This document shows positions 1 through 6,730 of a stretch of DNA of 7,178 bases, piece by piece; within the stretch, counting starts at the first letter, position 1; each line of letters starts with the position of its first letter. This DNA comes from Thermoplasmatota archaeon (GTDB taxonomy: Archaea > Thermoplasmatota > E2 > DHVEG-1), in the NCBI GenBank assembly GCA_030609445.1, contig JAUWCF010000046.1, positions 1 through 7,178 on the forward strand, given 5' to 3'. Below the pieces are notes generated by a model, which saw nothing but the letters and a program-made list of their open reading frames with translations, had not been told where the DNA came from and did not search any database. Made by a program: the position numbers and the translations under genes.

Positions 1-344
1 GCAATAATATCTATATCTGTATCTGCAACATTTTTTAGGATTGCCTGCCCAGATTTAACAGGGGCTTTTATATCAACTCTTTTTATCTCTTCTAAAACAG
101 AGAACACTTTTTCTTTTGGGATAGGTTTTGAACTTTTAACACTGACAAGCGGCCAATCACCATTCTTTACAAGAATGGAAGTTGTCAGCATCCGTCTCGG
201 ATCAAGCGCCTCATTTCTTGCATATTCAATGCCTTTCTTACACTTGTTTCCTCTGAGGACTTCAAACTCTGTTCCATCAGTTCTCACTAGTATTTTACAT
301 CCAATAGGACAAACAATACAGGTGATTTCTTTTTCAGCAGTCAT
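1..344 (-). CDS. DUF1667 four-cysteine protein, partial (3' end off the window)
   Basis: This is the third gene of the left operon. It reads out of the window's left edge after 114 complete codons, so only the last few residues are probably missing (family members are roughly 120 aa). The N-terminus has C9-x2-C12-x3-C16 followed by C35, a four-cysteine pattern suited to an Fe-S cluster or zinc. The later segments 'KPIPKEKVF' and 'VDIKAPVKSGQ' match the DUF1667 family as I know it. The ATG at 344 overlaps the stop of the upstream oxidoreductase by 11 bp. It is preceded on the minus strand by AAGGTGAT (350-357), a very good match to the archaeal anti-SD, with 5 nt spacing. The family's biochemical role is unknown. 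Its constant company with two FAD oxidoreductases suggests a small electron-transfer or scaffold subunit of the same complex; this is inference. Confidence 0.9.
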   Translation of the reverse strand, partial: MTAEKEITCIVCPIGCKILVRTDGTEFEVLRGNKCKKGIEYARNEALDPRRMLTTSILVKNGDWPLVSVKSSKPIPKEKVFSVLEEIKRVDIKAPVKSGQAILKNVADTDIDII

Positions 345-1587
345 CGATTATCACCTTCAATGTCTCTGCAGATGCAATTGTTTCAGCAGAGATGTCCACC
401 TCAATTCTAACCATATTTGCTGGATTCACCCAACGCATTTTTTTTCTCAGCAGTTCTTCATCTCCAGCCAGTACACGTAGAATTGTGTTTTCTTTGGGCT
501 TTTCAACTCGAAATGTCAGAGGAATCATTCCAGATTTGTCGACTAGTTGAGGAACAACATATCGAACCCCGTCTCCTGGAATAATTCTAATATTTGATTT
601 TTGTTTTCTTTTTTGGAGAGATGCTTTTTCTGTAGCATGTTCTCCAGCTCTTTTCGCATCTAAAGAAAGCATGTCAACCGTATCATACACCTGCAAACAA
701 TTTCCACAGGCAAATACGCCATCAAGAGTTGTCTCCAGCATTTGATTAACAATAGGACCACCCGTAACCGAATCAATCTCAATACCAACATTCTTAGATA
801 GCTCATTTTCAGGAGTAAGACCCAGTGAGAGCAGAAGCGTATCACAACTAATCTGTTTCTCCGTCCCAGCAATCGGATGCATGTGTTCATCGACCTGTGC
901 GATCGTTACCTGTTCAATGCGCTCTTTACCATCAATGCAAGTAATTGTATGATTAAGAAAAAGAGGTATATCATAATCATTTAGACATTGAACAACATTT
1001 CTTGGAAGACCACTTGCATATGGTAAAATCTCCACAACCCCTAAAACATTAGCACCTTCAAACTTCAAACGCCGTGCCATAATAAGGCCAACATCTCCTG
1101 ATCCAAGAATTATTACATTTTTACCTGGCATAATGTTATAAAGATTAATGAATGACTGAGCCACCCCTGCTGTATAAATACCACTGGGACGCGACCCCGG
1201 AATCAGCACATTCCATCGTGTCTTCTCTCTACAGCCCATAGCAAGAACAATGGCACCAGCTTTGATTTTATACAGTCCTTTCTTGTTTACAGCAATAATC
1301 TCTTTACTTTTATCAAACTGTAACACCATGGTTTCTTTCAACACTTGTATGTCTTGTTTTTCTGCCATTTCAACATATTTTTCTGCATACTCCGGTCCAG
1401 TCAGAGACACTCCAGTTTCTTCCACACCAAAACCATCATGAATACACTGTGGAAGAATACCGCCAAGCCAACTATTTCTATCAATGATAACAACATGTTT
1501 TGCTCCATGCTGTTTTGCAGATACAGCAGCAGCAAGACCAGCAGGTCCACCACCGATAACTGCTACATCCACACTTTTGCTAATCAT
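334..1587 (-). CDS. NAD(P)/FAD-dependent oxidoreductase, second subunit of a GlpA/DUF1667-type complex
   Basis: This is a 417-aa flavoprotein of the pyridine-nucleotide-disulfide-oxidoreductase fold. The FAD-binding Rossmann motif GGGPAG is at residues 12-17 and is followed by an acidic strand end ('VVIIDR') and 'LGGILPQC'. A second dinucleotide motif, GSGDVG (162-167), probably binds NAD(P)H. The second FAD motif is the 'GVFACGNC' region at 290-297. The last ~90 residues form an extra C-terminal domain rich in basic and hydrophobic segments. No signal peptide or membrane segment is visible, so it should be cytoplasmic. It starts at ATG 1587, 8 bp inside the end of the upstream gene, with GAGAGGT (1593-1599) as ribosome site 5 nt away. 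The likely role is passing electrons between the FAD/[2Fe-2S] subunit and NAD(P) or another carrier. The family is clear; the actual donor and acceptor are not. Confidence 0.9.
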   Translation of the reverse strand: MISKSVDVAVIGGGPAGLAAAVSAKQHGAKHVVIIDRNSWLGGILPQCIHDGFGVEETGVSLTGPEYAEKYVEMAEKQDIQVLKETMVLQFDKSKEIIAVNKKGLYKIKAGAIVLAMGCREKTRWNVLIPGSRPSGIYTAGVAQSFINLYNIMPGKNVIILGSGDVGLIMARRLKFEGANVLGVVEILPYASGLPRNVVQCLNDYDIPLFLNHTITCIDGKERIEQVTIAQVDEHMHPIAGTEKQISCDTLLLSLGLTPENELSKNVGIEIDSVTGGPIVNQMLETTLDGVFACGNCLQVYDTVDMLSLDAKRAGEHATEKASLQKRKQKSNIRIIPGDGVRYVVPQLVDKSGMIPLTFRVEKPKENTILRVLAGDEELLRKKMRWVNPANMVRIEVDISAETIASAETLKVIIDDC

Positions 1588-3046
1588 CTTTTACCTCTCG
1601 TGTTCTCTTCTCAAACAGATAAGATTTAGGTGATTTTAGTTTCATATCATCGATGCCAATATTGAACTGTTCTTCCATAATTCGTACAATATGCTGAGTG
1701 CAAAAACCACCTTGGCATCGACCCATACCTGCCCTACAACGGTACTTAACTGCAGAAAGAGACCGTGCACCCAAAGGATTAGAAAGCGCATTAATTACTT
1801 CCGCTTCTGTAATCTGTTCGCATCTGCAGACAATTCTGCCCCAGCGCTCATCATTTTTAACTAAATCTGACTGCTCTTTTAGGGGCATCTCAGAAAATCG
1901 TTTAATTCTTCCTTTTTTTAATTTAAAATTATTTTTTTTCTGTAACTCCATATGCTTAGAAATCATTTTCATTACTTCTCGTGCGATTGCTGGAGCTGCA
2001 GTAAGACCAGGTGACTCTATACCCAGAAGATTTATCAAACCAGTTGTATGTTTGCTTTCTTCTATCCGATAATCAGCCCATCCACCTGACTTTTCAGAAG
2101 CAAGTTTACAGCGAATCCCTGAATATGCACTAATTACTGCTTTTTTTGGCAGGGCAGGGATTATTTCTTTTGCCTCCTTAAATAACGTACTCATCATTTC
2201 CTTAGTGGTTCTCTTGTCCTCAGCATCACCAATAAACTCTGCACTAGGTCCAATGAGAATATTTCCCTCAATTGTTGGAGTAATATGAACACCAAGTACA
2301 CCTAATTCTTTTACTGGTACGGGATATATCATTGAGTTTATCAAAGAACTATAATTTTTATCTAAAATTAGATATTCACCTCTACACGGGTACACCTGAA
2401 AATCAGGCTCTTCCACCATAGAAACTATTTCTCTACAATTAAGACCAGCTGCATTTACAACAATTTGTGCTTGAAAGTTACCTTTGTCTGTCAGTATCTC
2501 AAAATTGTTTCTCTGTTTCTTCAGTCCTATAACTTTTGTTTCAAGTAAAAATTTGACATTATTTTCTGCAGCATTTTCTGCAAGAGCAATAGTAAATTCA
2601 TATGGAAATATGATTCCTGCTGTTGGAACCCATAATGCTTTGTAACATGAGACATTTGGTTCTTTTTTTTCAACTTCTGATCCATCTATTACTTTTAGAT
2701 ACGGTACGTTGTTTGCAATGCCTACATTCTGAAGACGGTTCAGTTCTTTTTCCTCATGTTGGTTTTTTGCTATTATCCATTTCCCAACCCACTTGAATTG
2801 AAACCCTAATGTATCAGCAAGTGTCTGAAACATTGAATTGCCTTCAACACAAAAACGAGCTTTAAGGGAGTCTGTTGGAGAATTAATGCCGCTGTGAATA
2901 ACACCACTATTTGCTTTACTTGCACCAGATGCAACATCACTTCCCATCTCAAAAACAACAACATCAACTTTATATTTTGATAACTCCCAAGCAATTGCAG
3001 AGCCAATCACACCTCCTCCAATTATTGCAACCTGGAAGTTTTTCAT
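1580..3046 (-). CDS. FAD-dependent oxidoreductase, GlpA/L-2-hydroxyglutarate-oxidase-like, with BFD-type [2Fe-2S] domain
   Basis: This 488-aa protein is the first gene of the left operon. Residues 1-~365 form a DAO-type FAD oxidoreductase: GGGVIG near residue 11 with an acidic strand end at about 33, 'NSGVIHSGI' (46-54), 'VVNAAGL' near 196-202, 'SGIR' (309-312) and the closing 'LGIESPGLTAAPAIA' FAD loop. Residues ~403-465 are a BFD-like [2Fe-2S] domain with C407-x-C409 and C444-x4-C449; C437 is an additional cysteine just before the second pair. The 'NSGVIHSGI...LKARFCVEGN' stretch resembles LhgO (L-2-hydroxyglutarate oxidase), while the overall two-domain layout is that of GlpA-like proteins in Thermotoga-type operons. 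The substrate is therefore a 2-hydroxyacid or glycerol phosphate. The ATG at 3046 has only pyrimidine-rich sequence upstream and no Shine-Dalgarno. A TATA box about 25 bp away suggests a leaderless transcript. Confidence 0.9.
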   Translation of the reverse strand: MKNFQVAIIGGGVIGSAIAWELSKYKVDVVVFEMGSDVASGASKANSGVIHSGINSPTDSLKARFCVEGNSMFQTLADTLGFQFKWVGKWIIAKNQHEEKELNRLQNVGIANNVPYLKVIDGSEVEKKEPNVSCYKALWVPTAGIIFPYEFTIALAENAAENNVKFLLETKVIGLKKQRNNFEILTDKGNFQAQIVVNAAGLNCREIVSMVEEPDFQVYPCRGEYLILDKNYSSLINSMIYPVPVKELGVLGVHITPTIEGNILIGPSAEFIGDAEDKRTTKEMMSTLFKEAKEIIPALPKKAVISAYSGIRCKLASEKSGGWADYRIEESKHTTGLINLLGIESPGLTAAPAIAREVMKMISKHMELQKKNNFKLKKGRIKRFSEMPLKEQSDLVKNDERWGRIVCRCEQITEAEVINALSNPLGARSLSAVKYRCRAGMGRCQGGFCTQHIVRIMEEQFNIGIDDMKLKSPKSYLFEKRTREVKDD

Positions 3047-3065
3047 CGAAGAGGGAATAAAAACT

Positions 3066-3085
3066 TACCCTATAAATATTAGGTA
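3066..3085. promoter_or_regulatory. Shared divergent TATA box inside an imperfect palindrome
   Basis: The 88 bp between the two divergent starts (3046 minus, 3135 plus) contain one clear archaeal TATA box, TATAAATA at 3071-3078, which also reads as TTTATA on the other strand. Counting about 26 bp from its centre puts the minus start of transcription at ~3048, right on the ATG at 3046 (leaderless). The plus start falls at ~3101, giving a ~34-nt leader for the racemase. The box is flanked by TACC (3066-3069) and GGTA (3082-3085); 7 of 10 base pairs are symmetric around 3075/3076. A regulator bound here would cover the TATA box for both directions. The TATA call is well supported by position; the operator role is inference. 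Confidence 0.55.
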
Positions 3086-3134
3086 TCCATTGTTCTACGC
3101 TAGATTTTTAAGCAGTCAATTTATGATGAGAGAT

Positions 3135-4388
3135 ATGCAAGTAGACATACCATATGGAAAGGAAAAAATCAATGTAAAAATATCTCAGCCTTGCGAAGTA
3201 CTAGTTCCAAATAAAGTTATAGTTAAAGATCAAGACAAAATCATTGAAAAAGCATTAAAAAATCCGATTGGAAAAGAATCCTTTGAACAGTTTGCAAAAA
3301 AAACAGAAAAATTACTTGTCATTGTTAATGATGCAACGAGGCCTACTCCCACCTCAAAGATACTCGACTATCTTTCACCTATTCTCATATCTCATCCCGA
3401 TGTTACATTTATTGTAGCAACAGGAGTTCACAGAGTACCAACTGATGAGGAATATCGGTTCATATTTGGGAAATCTTATGATATCTTCAAAGAACAGATA
3501 TATGCTCATGATGCTAGAAAAGAAGAAGATATGGTGTATCTAGGCACATCAAAAAATGGAACTGAAATGTATATTAACAAAATGGTTCCTGAAATTGGAA
3601 ATGTTATCGTTATTGGTAGTGTTGAACCGCATTACTTTGCAGGATATACAGGGGGTAGAAAATCGTTTCTTCCGGGTGTTGCTTCGTATAAAACAATTGA
3701 GATGAACCATAAGCTTGCTCTCAGTGATGACGCACGATCTCTTGCTCTTGATGACAATCCAGTAAATCAGGACATGGTAGATGCGATGAATGTTTTAAAG
3801 GACATCAACGTTTTTTCAATACAAACAATACTTACCGGAGATCACAACATATATGCTGTCACTGCAGGTGATCTACTTCAATCATTTGATGCAGCTATTT
3901 CCTATGCAAATGATGTGTTTTGCGTTCCCTTAAAAAAGAAAGGAAACATTGTACTCACTGTAGCGCCTTATCCTATGGACATTGATCTGTATCAATCTCA
4001 AAAAGCGCTTGACAATGGAAAACTTGCATTGGACGAAGGCGGCATAATTATTCTTGTTTCAAAGTGTCGGGATGGCGTTGGAGAAACTACTTTTTTAGAT
4101 CTGTTAAGCAAAGCAGATACGCCTCAAAAGATTTTAGATATCCTTGGTGGCGAATACAAACTTGGATATCATAAAGCAGCAAAAATGGCACAGATTGGGA
4201 TCCATGCTCAAATATGGGCAGTGACAGACCTTGATGATGAAATCGTTAAAAAAGCCTTGATGAAACCCTACTCAACGATTCAATCAGCTCTTAATCATGC
4301 TGTAGAAATAATCAAAGCGGCCGGTAGACAACCAAGAGTTGTTGTGATGCCTTCAGGAAGTCTTACTATTCCCTTGGTTAAAAAATAA
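3135..4388 (+). CDS. larA: LarA-superfamily nickel-dependent 2-hydroxyacid racemase/epimerase
   Basis: The protein is 417 aa from ATG 3135. The reading frame is open from 3090, but that ATG lies before the predicted transcription start, and homologues begin like 'MQVDIPYGKEK' here. Family residues are in place (numbered from 3135): 'NDATRPTP' with D66 and R69, catalytic H99 in 'ATGVHR', H166 in 'EPHYFAGYTGGRK', K176 (anchors the nickel-pincer cofactor) and H192 in 'NHK' (nickel ligand). The H166-K176 and K176-H192 spacings of 10 and 16 equal those of Lactiplantibacillus LarA (174/184/200). The Q-x-x-K pair in 'YQSQK' is also present. The enzyme should invert the alpha-hydroxyl carbon of a hydroxyacid. 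Lactate is only one option, since the superfamily includes other racemases and epimerases. The cofactor genes larB, larC and larE are not in the window. It diverges from the FAD oxidoreductase operon, suggesting a shared substrate. The purine run GATGAGAGAT before the ATG is a weak ribosome site. The symbol denotes the family, not proven lactate specificity. Confidence 0.88.
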   Translation: MQVDIPYGKEKINVKISQPCEVLVPNKVIVKDQDKIIEKALKNPIGKESFEQFAKKTEKLLVIVNDATRPTPTSKILDYLSPILISHPDVTFIVATGVHRVPTDEEYRFIFGKSYDIFKEQIYAHDARKEEDMVYLGTSKNGTEMYINKMVPEIGNVIVIGSVEPHYFAGYTGGRKSFLPGVASYKTIEMNHKLALSDDARSLALDDNPVNQDMVDAMNVLKDINVFSIQTILTGDHNIYAVTAGDLLQSFDAAISYANDVFCVPLKKKGNIVLTVAPYPMDIDLYQSQKALDNGKLALDEGGIIILVSKCRDGVGETTFLDLLSKADTPQKILDILGGEYKLGYHKAAKMAQIGIHAQIWAVTDLDDEIVKKALMKPYSTIQSALNHAVEIIKAAGRQPRVVVMPSGSLTIPLVKK

Positions 4389-4394
4389 TGATTT

Positions 4395-4470
4395 ATGTTG
4401 CAATATATGTTGTAATTTGCAGCAACTATTAAAATGAGAAAATGCATTCGTCAAAATGCGATATTTTTTT
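4395..4470 (+). promoter_or_regulatory. Probable glnA promoter region with repeated ATGTTG motifs and a T-run
   Basis: The 101 bp between the racemase stop and the glnA start contain several elements. Two direct repeats, ATGTTGCAAT (4395-4404) and ATGTTGTAAT (4407-4416), are followed by GCAAC (4422-4426), the reverse complement of GTTGC at 4397-4401. ATTAAAAT (4428-4435) is a weak TATA candidate that would place a start near 4457, with a ~33-nt leader. A T7 run (4464-4470) could end the racemase transcript or simply lie in the glnA leader. No GGAA-N6-TTCC site of the methanogen NrpR type is present. The promoter and operator roles are inferred from position only. Confidence 0.35.
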
Positions 4471-4489
4471 GGAAAATGGAGGCATGATG

Positions 4490-5827
4490 ATGGATTTTCA
4501 AATAAAAACAAAAGATGATGTATTAAATCTAGTACAAGAGAAAAATGTAGTATTTATTCGACTACAATTTGTCGACATACTTGGTACACCAAAAAACATC
4601 GTTATCCCTGCAAGTAGATTGGAAGAGGCTTTTGATGATGGAATGCCTTTTGATGCTTCATCAATTGCAGGATATGCAACCATTGAAGAGTCGGATAAAA
4701 TCGCAAAACCTGATCCAAAAAGTTTTGTCATTCTTCCAGAAGGCATTGAAAAAAGAGTAACTGCAAAACTCAACTGTGATATTTACGAGCCAAACAGCAA
4801 GAGATTTATTGGAGATACAAAATATATTTTGGAAAAAGTCGTAAACAAAGCAAAAGAATTAGGCTACATTTATAATACTGGCCCTGAATGTGAATTCTTT
4901 TTATTTAAGAAAAATGGGGAAGAGTCAACACTTACTCCTAATGATTATGCGGGGTATTTTGATCTTTCACATCGAGATCTTGCTGAAGGGGTGAGAGCAG
5001 ACATCTCCCTTGCCTTAGAGGAAGTGGGAATACATACGTATACTACTCATCATGAAGTAGCAGCAGGTCAACATGAGATCAATTTTCATTATGCTGATGC
5101 AGTTACGACAGCAGATCAGGTGATTACCCTTAAATATATTACAAAAGTAATTGCCACAAAACATGAGTTGCATGCATCATTTATGCCAAAGCCCATATTT
5201 GGTGCAGCAGGCTCAGGGATGCATACACATCAATCACTATTTACGAAAAAAGGCGAGAATGTTTTTTATGATCCATCTGATAAAAATCAATTAAGTGATA
5301 TTGCACGTTTCTTTATCGCAGGCTTACTTAAATATGTAAAAGAAATGAATGCGATACTAAACCCTACTGTGAACTCATACAAGAGGCTTATACCAGGATA
5401 TGAGGCACCGACGTATATTTCATGGGCAAATCGAAATAGAAGTGCTCTTATTCGTATTCCTTCAAAGAGAGGAAAAGGCACTCGTTGTGAACTACGAAAT
5501 CCTGATCTTTCAGGTAATCCTTATCTACAATTTGCTGTCATGCTTGCTGCAGGACTCAAAGGAATTGAAGACAAAATTGAACCACCAACACCAGTTGAAA
5601 AAAACATCTACTCCTTATCCGAACAGGAACGGGAGAAATATGGTGTTGGACATCTCCCTGAAAGTCTTGGACATGCACTTTCTTTTATGGAAGAAAGTAC
5701 GTTGCTACGAGAAACACTTGGTGAACATATCTTCAATAATTTTTTACATGTGAAACGTGAGGAATGGGACGAATATCGAATGCAAGTTACAAAATGGGAA
5801 ATTGACAACTATCTCCCCATCATATGA
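4490..5827 (+). CDS. glnA: Glutamine synthetase, type I (alpha-like)
   Basis: The enzyme makes glutamine from glutamate, ammonia and ATP in the cytoplasm, usually as a dodecamer. From ATG 4490 it is 445 aa, the normal length for GSI-alpha. Three ATGs lie in a row (4484, 4487, 4490); the third has the best spacing (7 nt) from GGAGG at 4478-4482, and homologues begin near it. Motifs: 'RLQFVDILGTPKN' (24-36), the Asp latch D55 in 'PFDASSI', metal-ligand glutamates in 'GPECEFFLF' (131-139) and 'HHEVAAGQHEI' (187-197), 'GSGMHTHQSL' (241-250), 'NPTVNSYKRLIPGYEAP' (291-307) with the flap Glu in YEAP, and 'NRSALIRIP' (316-324). The GSI-beta insert and adenylylation-type loop are absent ('NIYSLSEQE' instead). 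Where Bacillus GS has feedback Arg62 ('GFVRI'), this protein has T64 ('GYATI'), so glutamine feedback may differ. It may share a transcript with the racemase or use its own promoter. Confidence 0.94.
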   Translation: MDFQIKTKDDVLNLVQEKNVVFIRLQFVDILGTPKNIVIPASRLEEAFDDGMPFDASSIAGYATIEESDKIAKPDPKSFVILPEGIEKRVTAKLNCDIYEPNSKRFIGDTKYILEKVVNKAKELGYIYNTGPECEFFLFKKNGEESTLTPNDYAGYFDLSHRDLAEGVRADISLALEEVGIHTYTTHHEVAAGQHEINFHYADAVTTADQVITLKYITKVIATKHELHASFMPKPIFGAAGSGMHTHQSLFTKKGENVFYDPSDKNQLSDIARFFIAGLLKYVKEMNAILNPTVNSYKRLIPGYEAPTYISWANRNRSALIRIPSKRGKGTRCELRNPDLSGNPYLQFAVMLAAGLKGIEDKIEPPTPVEKNIYSLSEQEREKYGVGHLPESLGHALSFMEESTLLRETLGEHIFNNFLHVKREEWDEYRMQVTKWEIDNYLPII

Positions 5828-5873
5828 ATTTAAGCATTCTATTATACTCAGGTGCCTGTTTGCCTTTACATAG

Positions 5874-5893
5874 TTAAATAAATAATATAAATT
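5874..5893 (+). promoter_or_regulatory. TATA-box region of the regulator operon
   Basis: This is a solid A/T tract of 20 bp (TTAAATAA... through ATATAAATT) lying 33-52 bp before the ATG at 5926. A TATA box at either end would place transcription start at about 5902-5914, downstream of the earlier in-frame ATG at 5896. This favours translation from 5926. A TATA-like element in an AT-rich genome is weak evidence alone, but position and the following dyad agree. Confidence 0.5.
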
Positions 5894-5907
5894 GAATGTG
5901 CTATTCA
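5893..5907. promoter_or_regulatory. TGAAT-N5-ATTCA dyad, possible operator
   Basis: This is a perfect 5-bp inverted repeat with a 5-nt spacer (TGAAT at 5893-5897, ATTCA at 5903-5907). It sits directly between the TATA region and the ribosome site GTGAGG (5911-5916) of the winged-helix regulator gene. Dimeric winged-helix proteins bind such dyads and often repress themselves by covering the transcription start. The arms are short, so chance occurrence is possible. Autoregulation is inference. Confidence 0.3.
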
Positions 5908-5925
5908 GCTGTGAGGAATGATGTT

Positions 5926-6375
5926 ATGACATTTGAAATGCAAATAGTAAGTAATACTCCATTAATAGGTGATGAGGATTTAGATAGTGCTGCAAAAAAG
6001 TTTTTTGAACAAATCGGTTATCTCTCCAAAGGTTCAGATCCTACGATACCGTATAGGATTTTTGCAGATTTTTTCTTAAAACACCCTACAAAAGCATGGA
6101 TTGTTGATGAGATTGCAGCAGAACTTAACACATCAAGACCTACGGTGTATCGTCATCTTAATAAGCTGAAAGGTTTTGATATTCTTGAAGAGGTTCAGAT
6201 TTTTGATGAGATAACAAAGCAAAATAAGAAAGCATATTGCATGAGATATGGAAACTTTCAAAAAGCGTGGAATTTTGTTGAGGCTCATATTAAAGTAGCA
6301 GTTGAAAATTACGGTAAGACCGTAGAACATCTGCAAACACTGTTAGAAAAAGAAAGGAAGGGCCTACATGACTAA
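5926..6375 (+). CDS. Winged-helix (ArsR/MarR-like) transcriptional regulator
   Basis: The protein is 149 aa from ATG 5926, chosen over the in-frame ATG at 5896 because GTGAGG (5911-5916) lies 9 nt before it and the TATA region sits too close to 5896. Residues ~40-95 form a winged helix: 'IPYRIFADFFLKHP' as the first helix, then 'AWIVDEIAAELNTSRPTVYR' (helix-turn-helix, ~57-76) and 'HLNKLKGFDILEE' leading into a wing. Residues ~110-147 are a long charged helix ('FVEAHIKVAVENYGKTVEHL', then 'QTLLEKERK') likely used for dimerisation. There is no ligand-binding domain and no metal-binding cysteine cluster (only one cysteine, C105), so the signal it senses cannot be named. It overlaps the next gene by 8 bp, so the two are co-translated. 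Targets are unknown; it may regulate its own operon, and neighbouring glnA is possible but unsupported. Confidence 0.8.
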   Translation: MTFEMQIVSNTPLIGDEDLDSAAKKFFEQIGYLSKGSDPTIPYRIFADFFLKHPTKAWIVDEIAAELNTSRPTVYRHLNKLKGFDILEEVQIFDEITKQNKKAYCMRYGNFQKAWNFVEAHIKVAVENYGKTVEHLQTLLEKERKGLHD

Positions 6376-6652
6376 AAAAGATGAATTAAAGCTCACAGAA
6401 GGATCTCGATATAAAGTAATTTCAATTGGTGGAAGAGATGCAGCTCTTGAGACTGAGGGTGTGTTTAAAGGATTTGCCTCTATTGGTATTGACGAAGGAG
6501 GTATGCAAATCGAGCTTAGTGAGCGCCATGGAGATATGCAGGGGAAAATACGTATTGTTGCGTTACATGCAATACTTGCGATCGATATTTTAGATGCAAA
6601 AGAGGGCGATAAAAAAGACGATTCAAAAGATACTAATCATTATTATGGTTAA
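6368..6652 (+). CDS. Small conserved archaeal protein, possible Sm-like barrel
   Basis: This is a 94-aa protein of unknown function. Its ATG lies 8 bp inside the end of the regulator gene, with GGAAGGG (6356-6362) 5 nt upstream. Residues 14-51 are a run of predicted beta strands ('RYKVISIGGRDAALETEGVF', then 'KGFASIGIDEGGMQIEL'). Residues 59-75 ('GKIRIVALHAILAIDIL') form two more strands. The pattern of a substituted-strand pair with '.G...G.DE.GM.IEL', then 'GKIRIV..HAILAIDI', resembles the Sm1 and Sm2 motifs of Lsm proteins ('Y.G.L.G.D..MN..L' and 'I.G..I..I'), which suggests an Sm-like or related small barrel. That is my inference from pattern, not a match to a named family. The tail (77-94) is charged and probably disordered. 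Tight linkage with the regulator suggests it modulates or partners with it. Confidence 0.75.
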   Translation: MTKKDELKLTEGSRYKVISIGGRDAALETEGVFKGFASIGIDEGGMQIELSERHGDMQGKIRIVALHAILAIDILDAKEGDKKDDSKDTNHYYG

Positions 6653-6730
6653 AAAATAAGAGATGCGAAGAGAGCATTGATCGATATGCCATAGTCTCCC
6701 CAGCGGCTTTTTAGCAGCGATTCTAATTTA

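Noticed and set aside
175..480. A 101-codon plus-strand frame across the left operon
   Set aside because: It lies antisense to the DUF1667 and oxidoreductase genes, whose family motifs are clear, and its product has no recognisable domain.
1698..2072. A 124-codon plus-strand frame
   Set aside because: It is the antisense of the conserved BFD cysteine domain and adjoining region of the FAD protein; its composition is shadow-like.
3090..3134. An upstream start for the racemase adding 15 residues
   Set aside because: The ATG at 3090 falls before the predicted transcription start from the TATA box at 3071-3078, and LarA proteins begin at the equivalent of the ATG at 3135.
5400..5753. A 117-codon plus-strand frame inside glnA
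   Set aside because: It is in another frame of a strongly conserved glutamine synthetase region and has no family resemblance.
5849..5858. CAGGTGCCTG as a terminator hairpin after glnA
   Set aside because: The 4-bp arms leave only a 2-nt loop, so a stable hairpin is unlikely, and no clean T-run follows directly.
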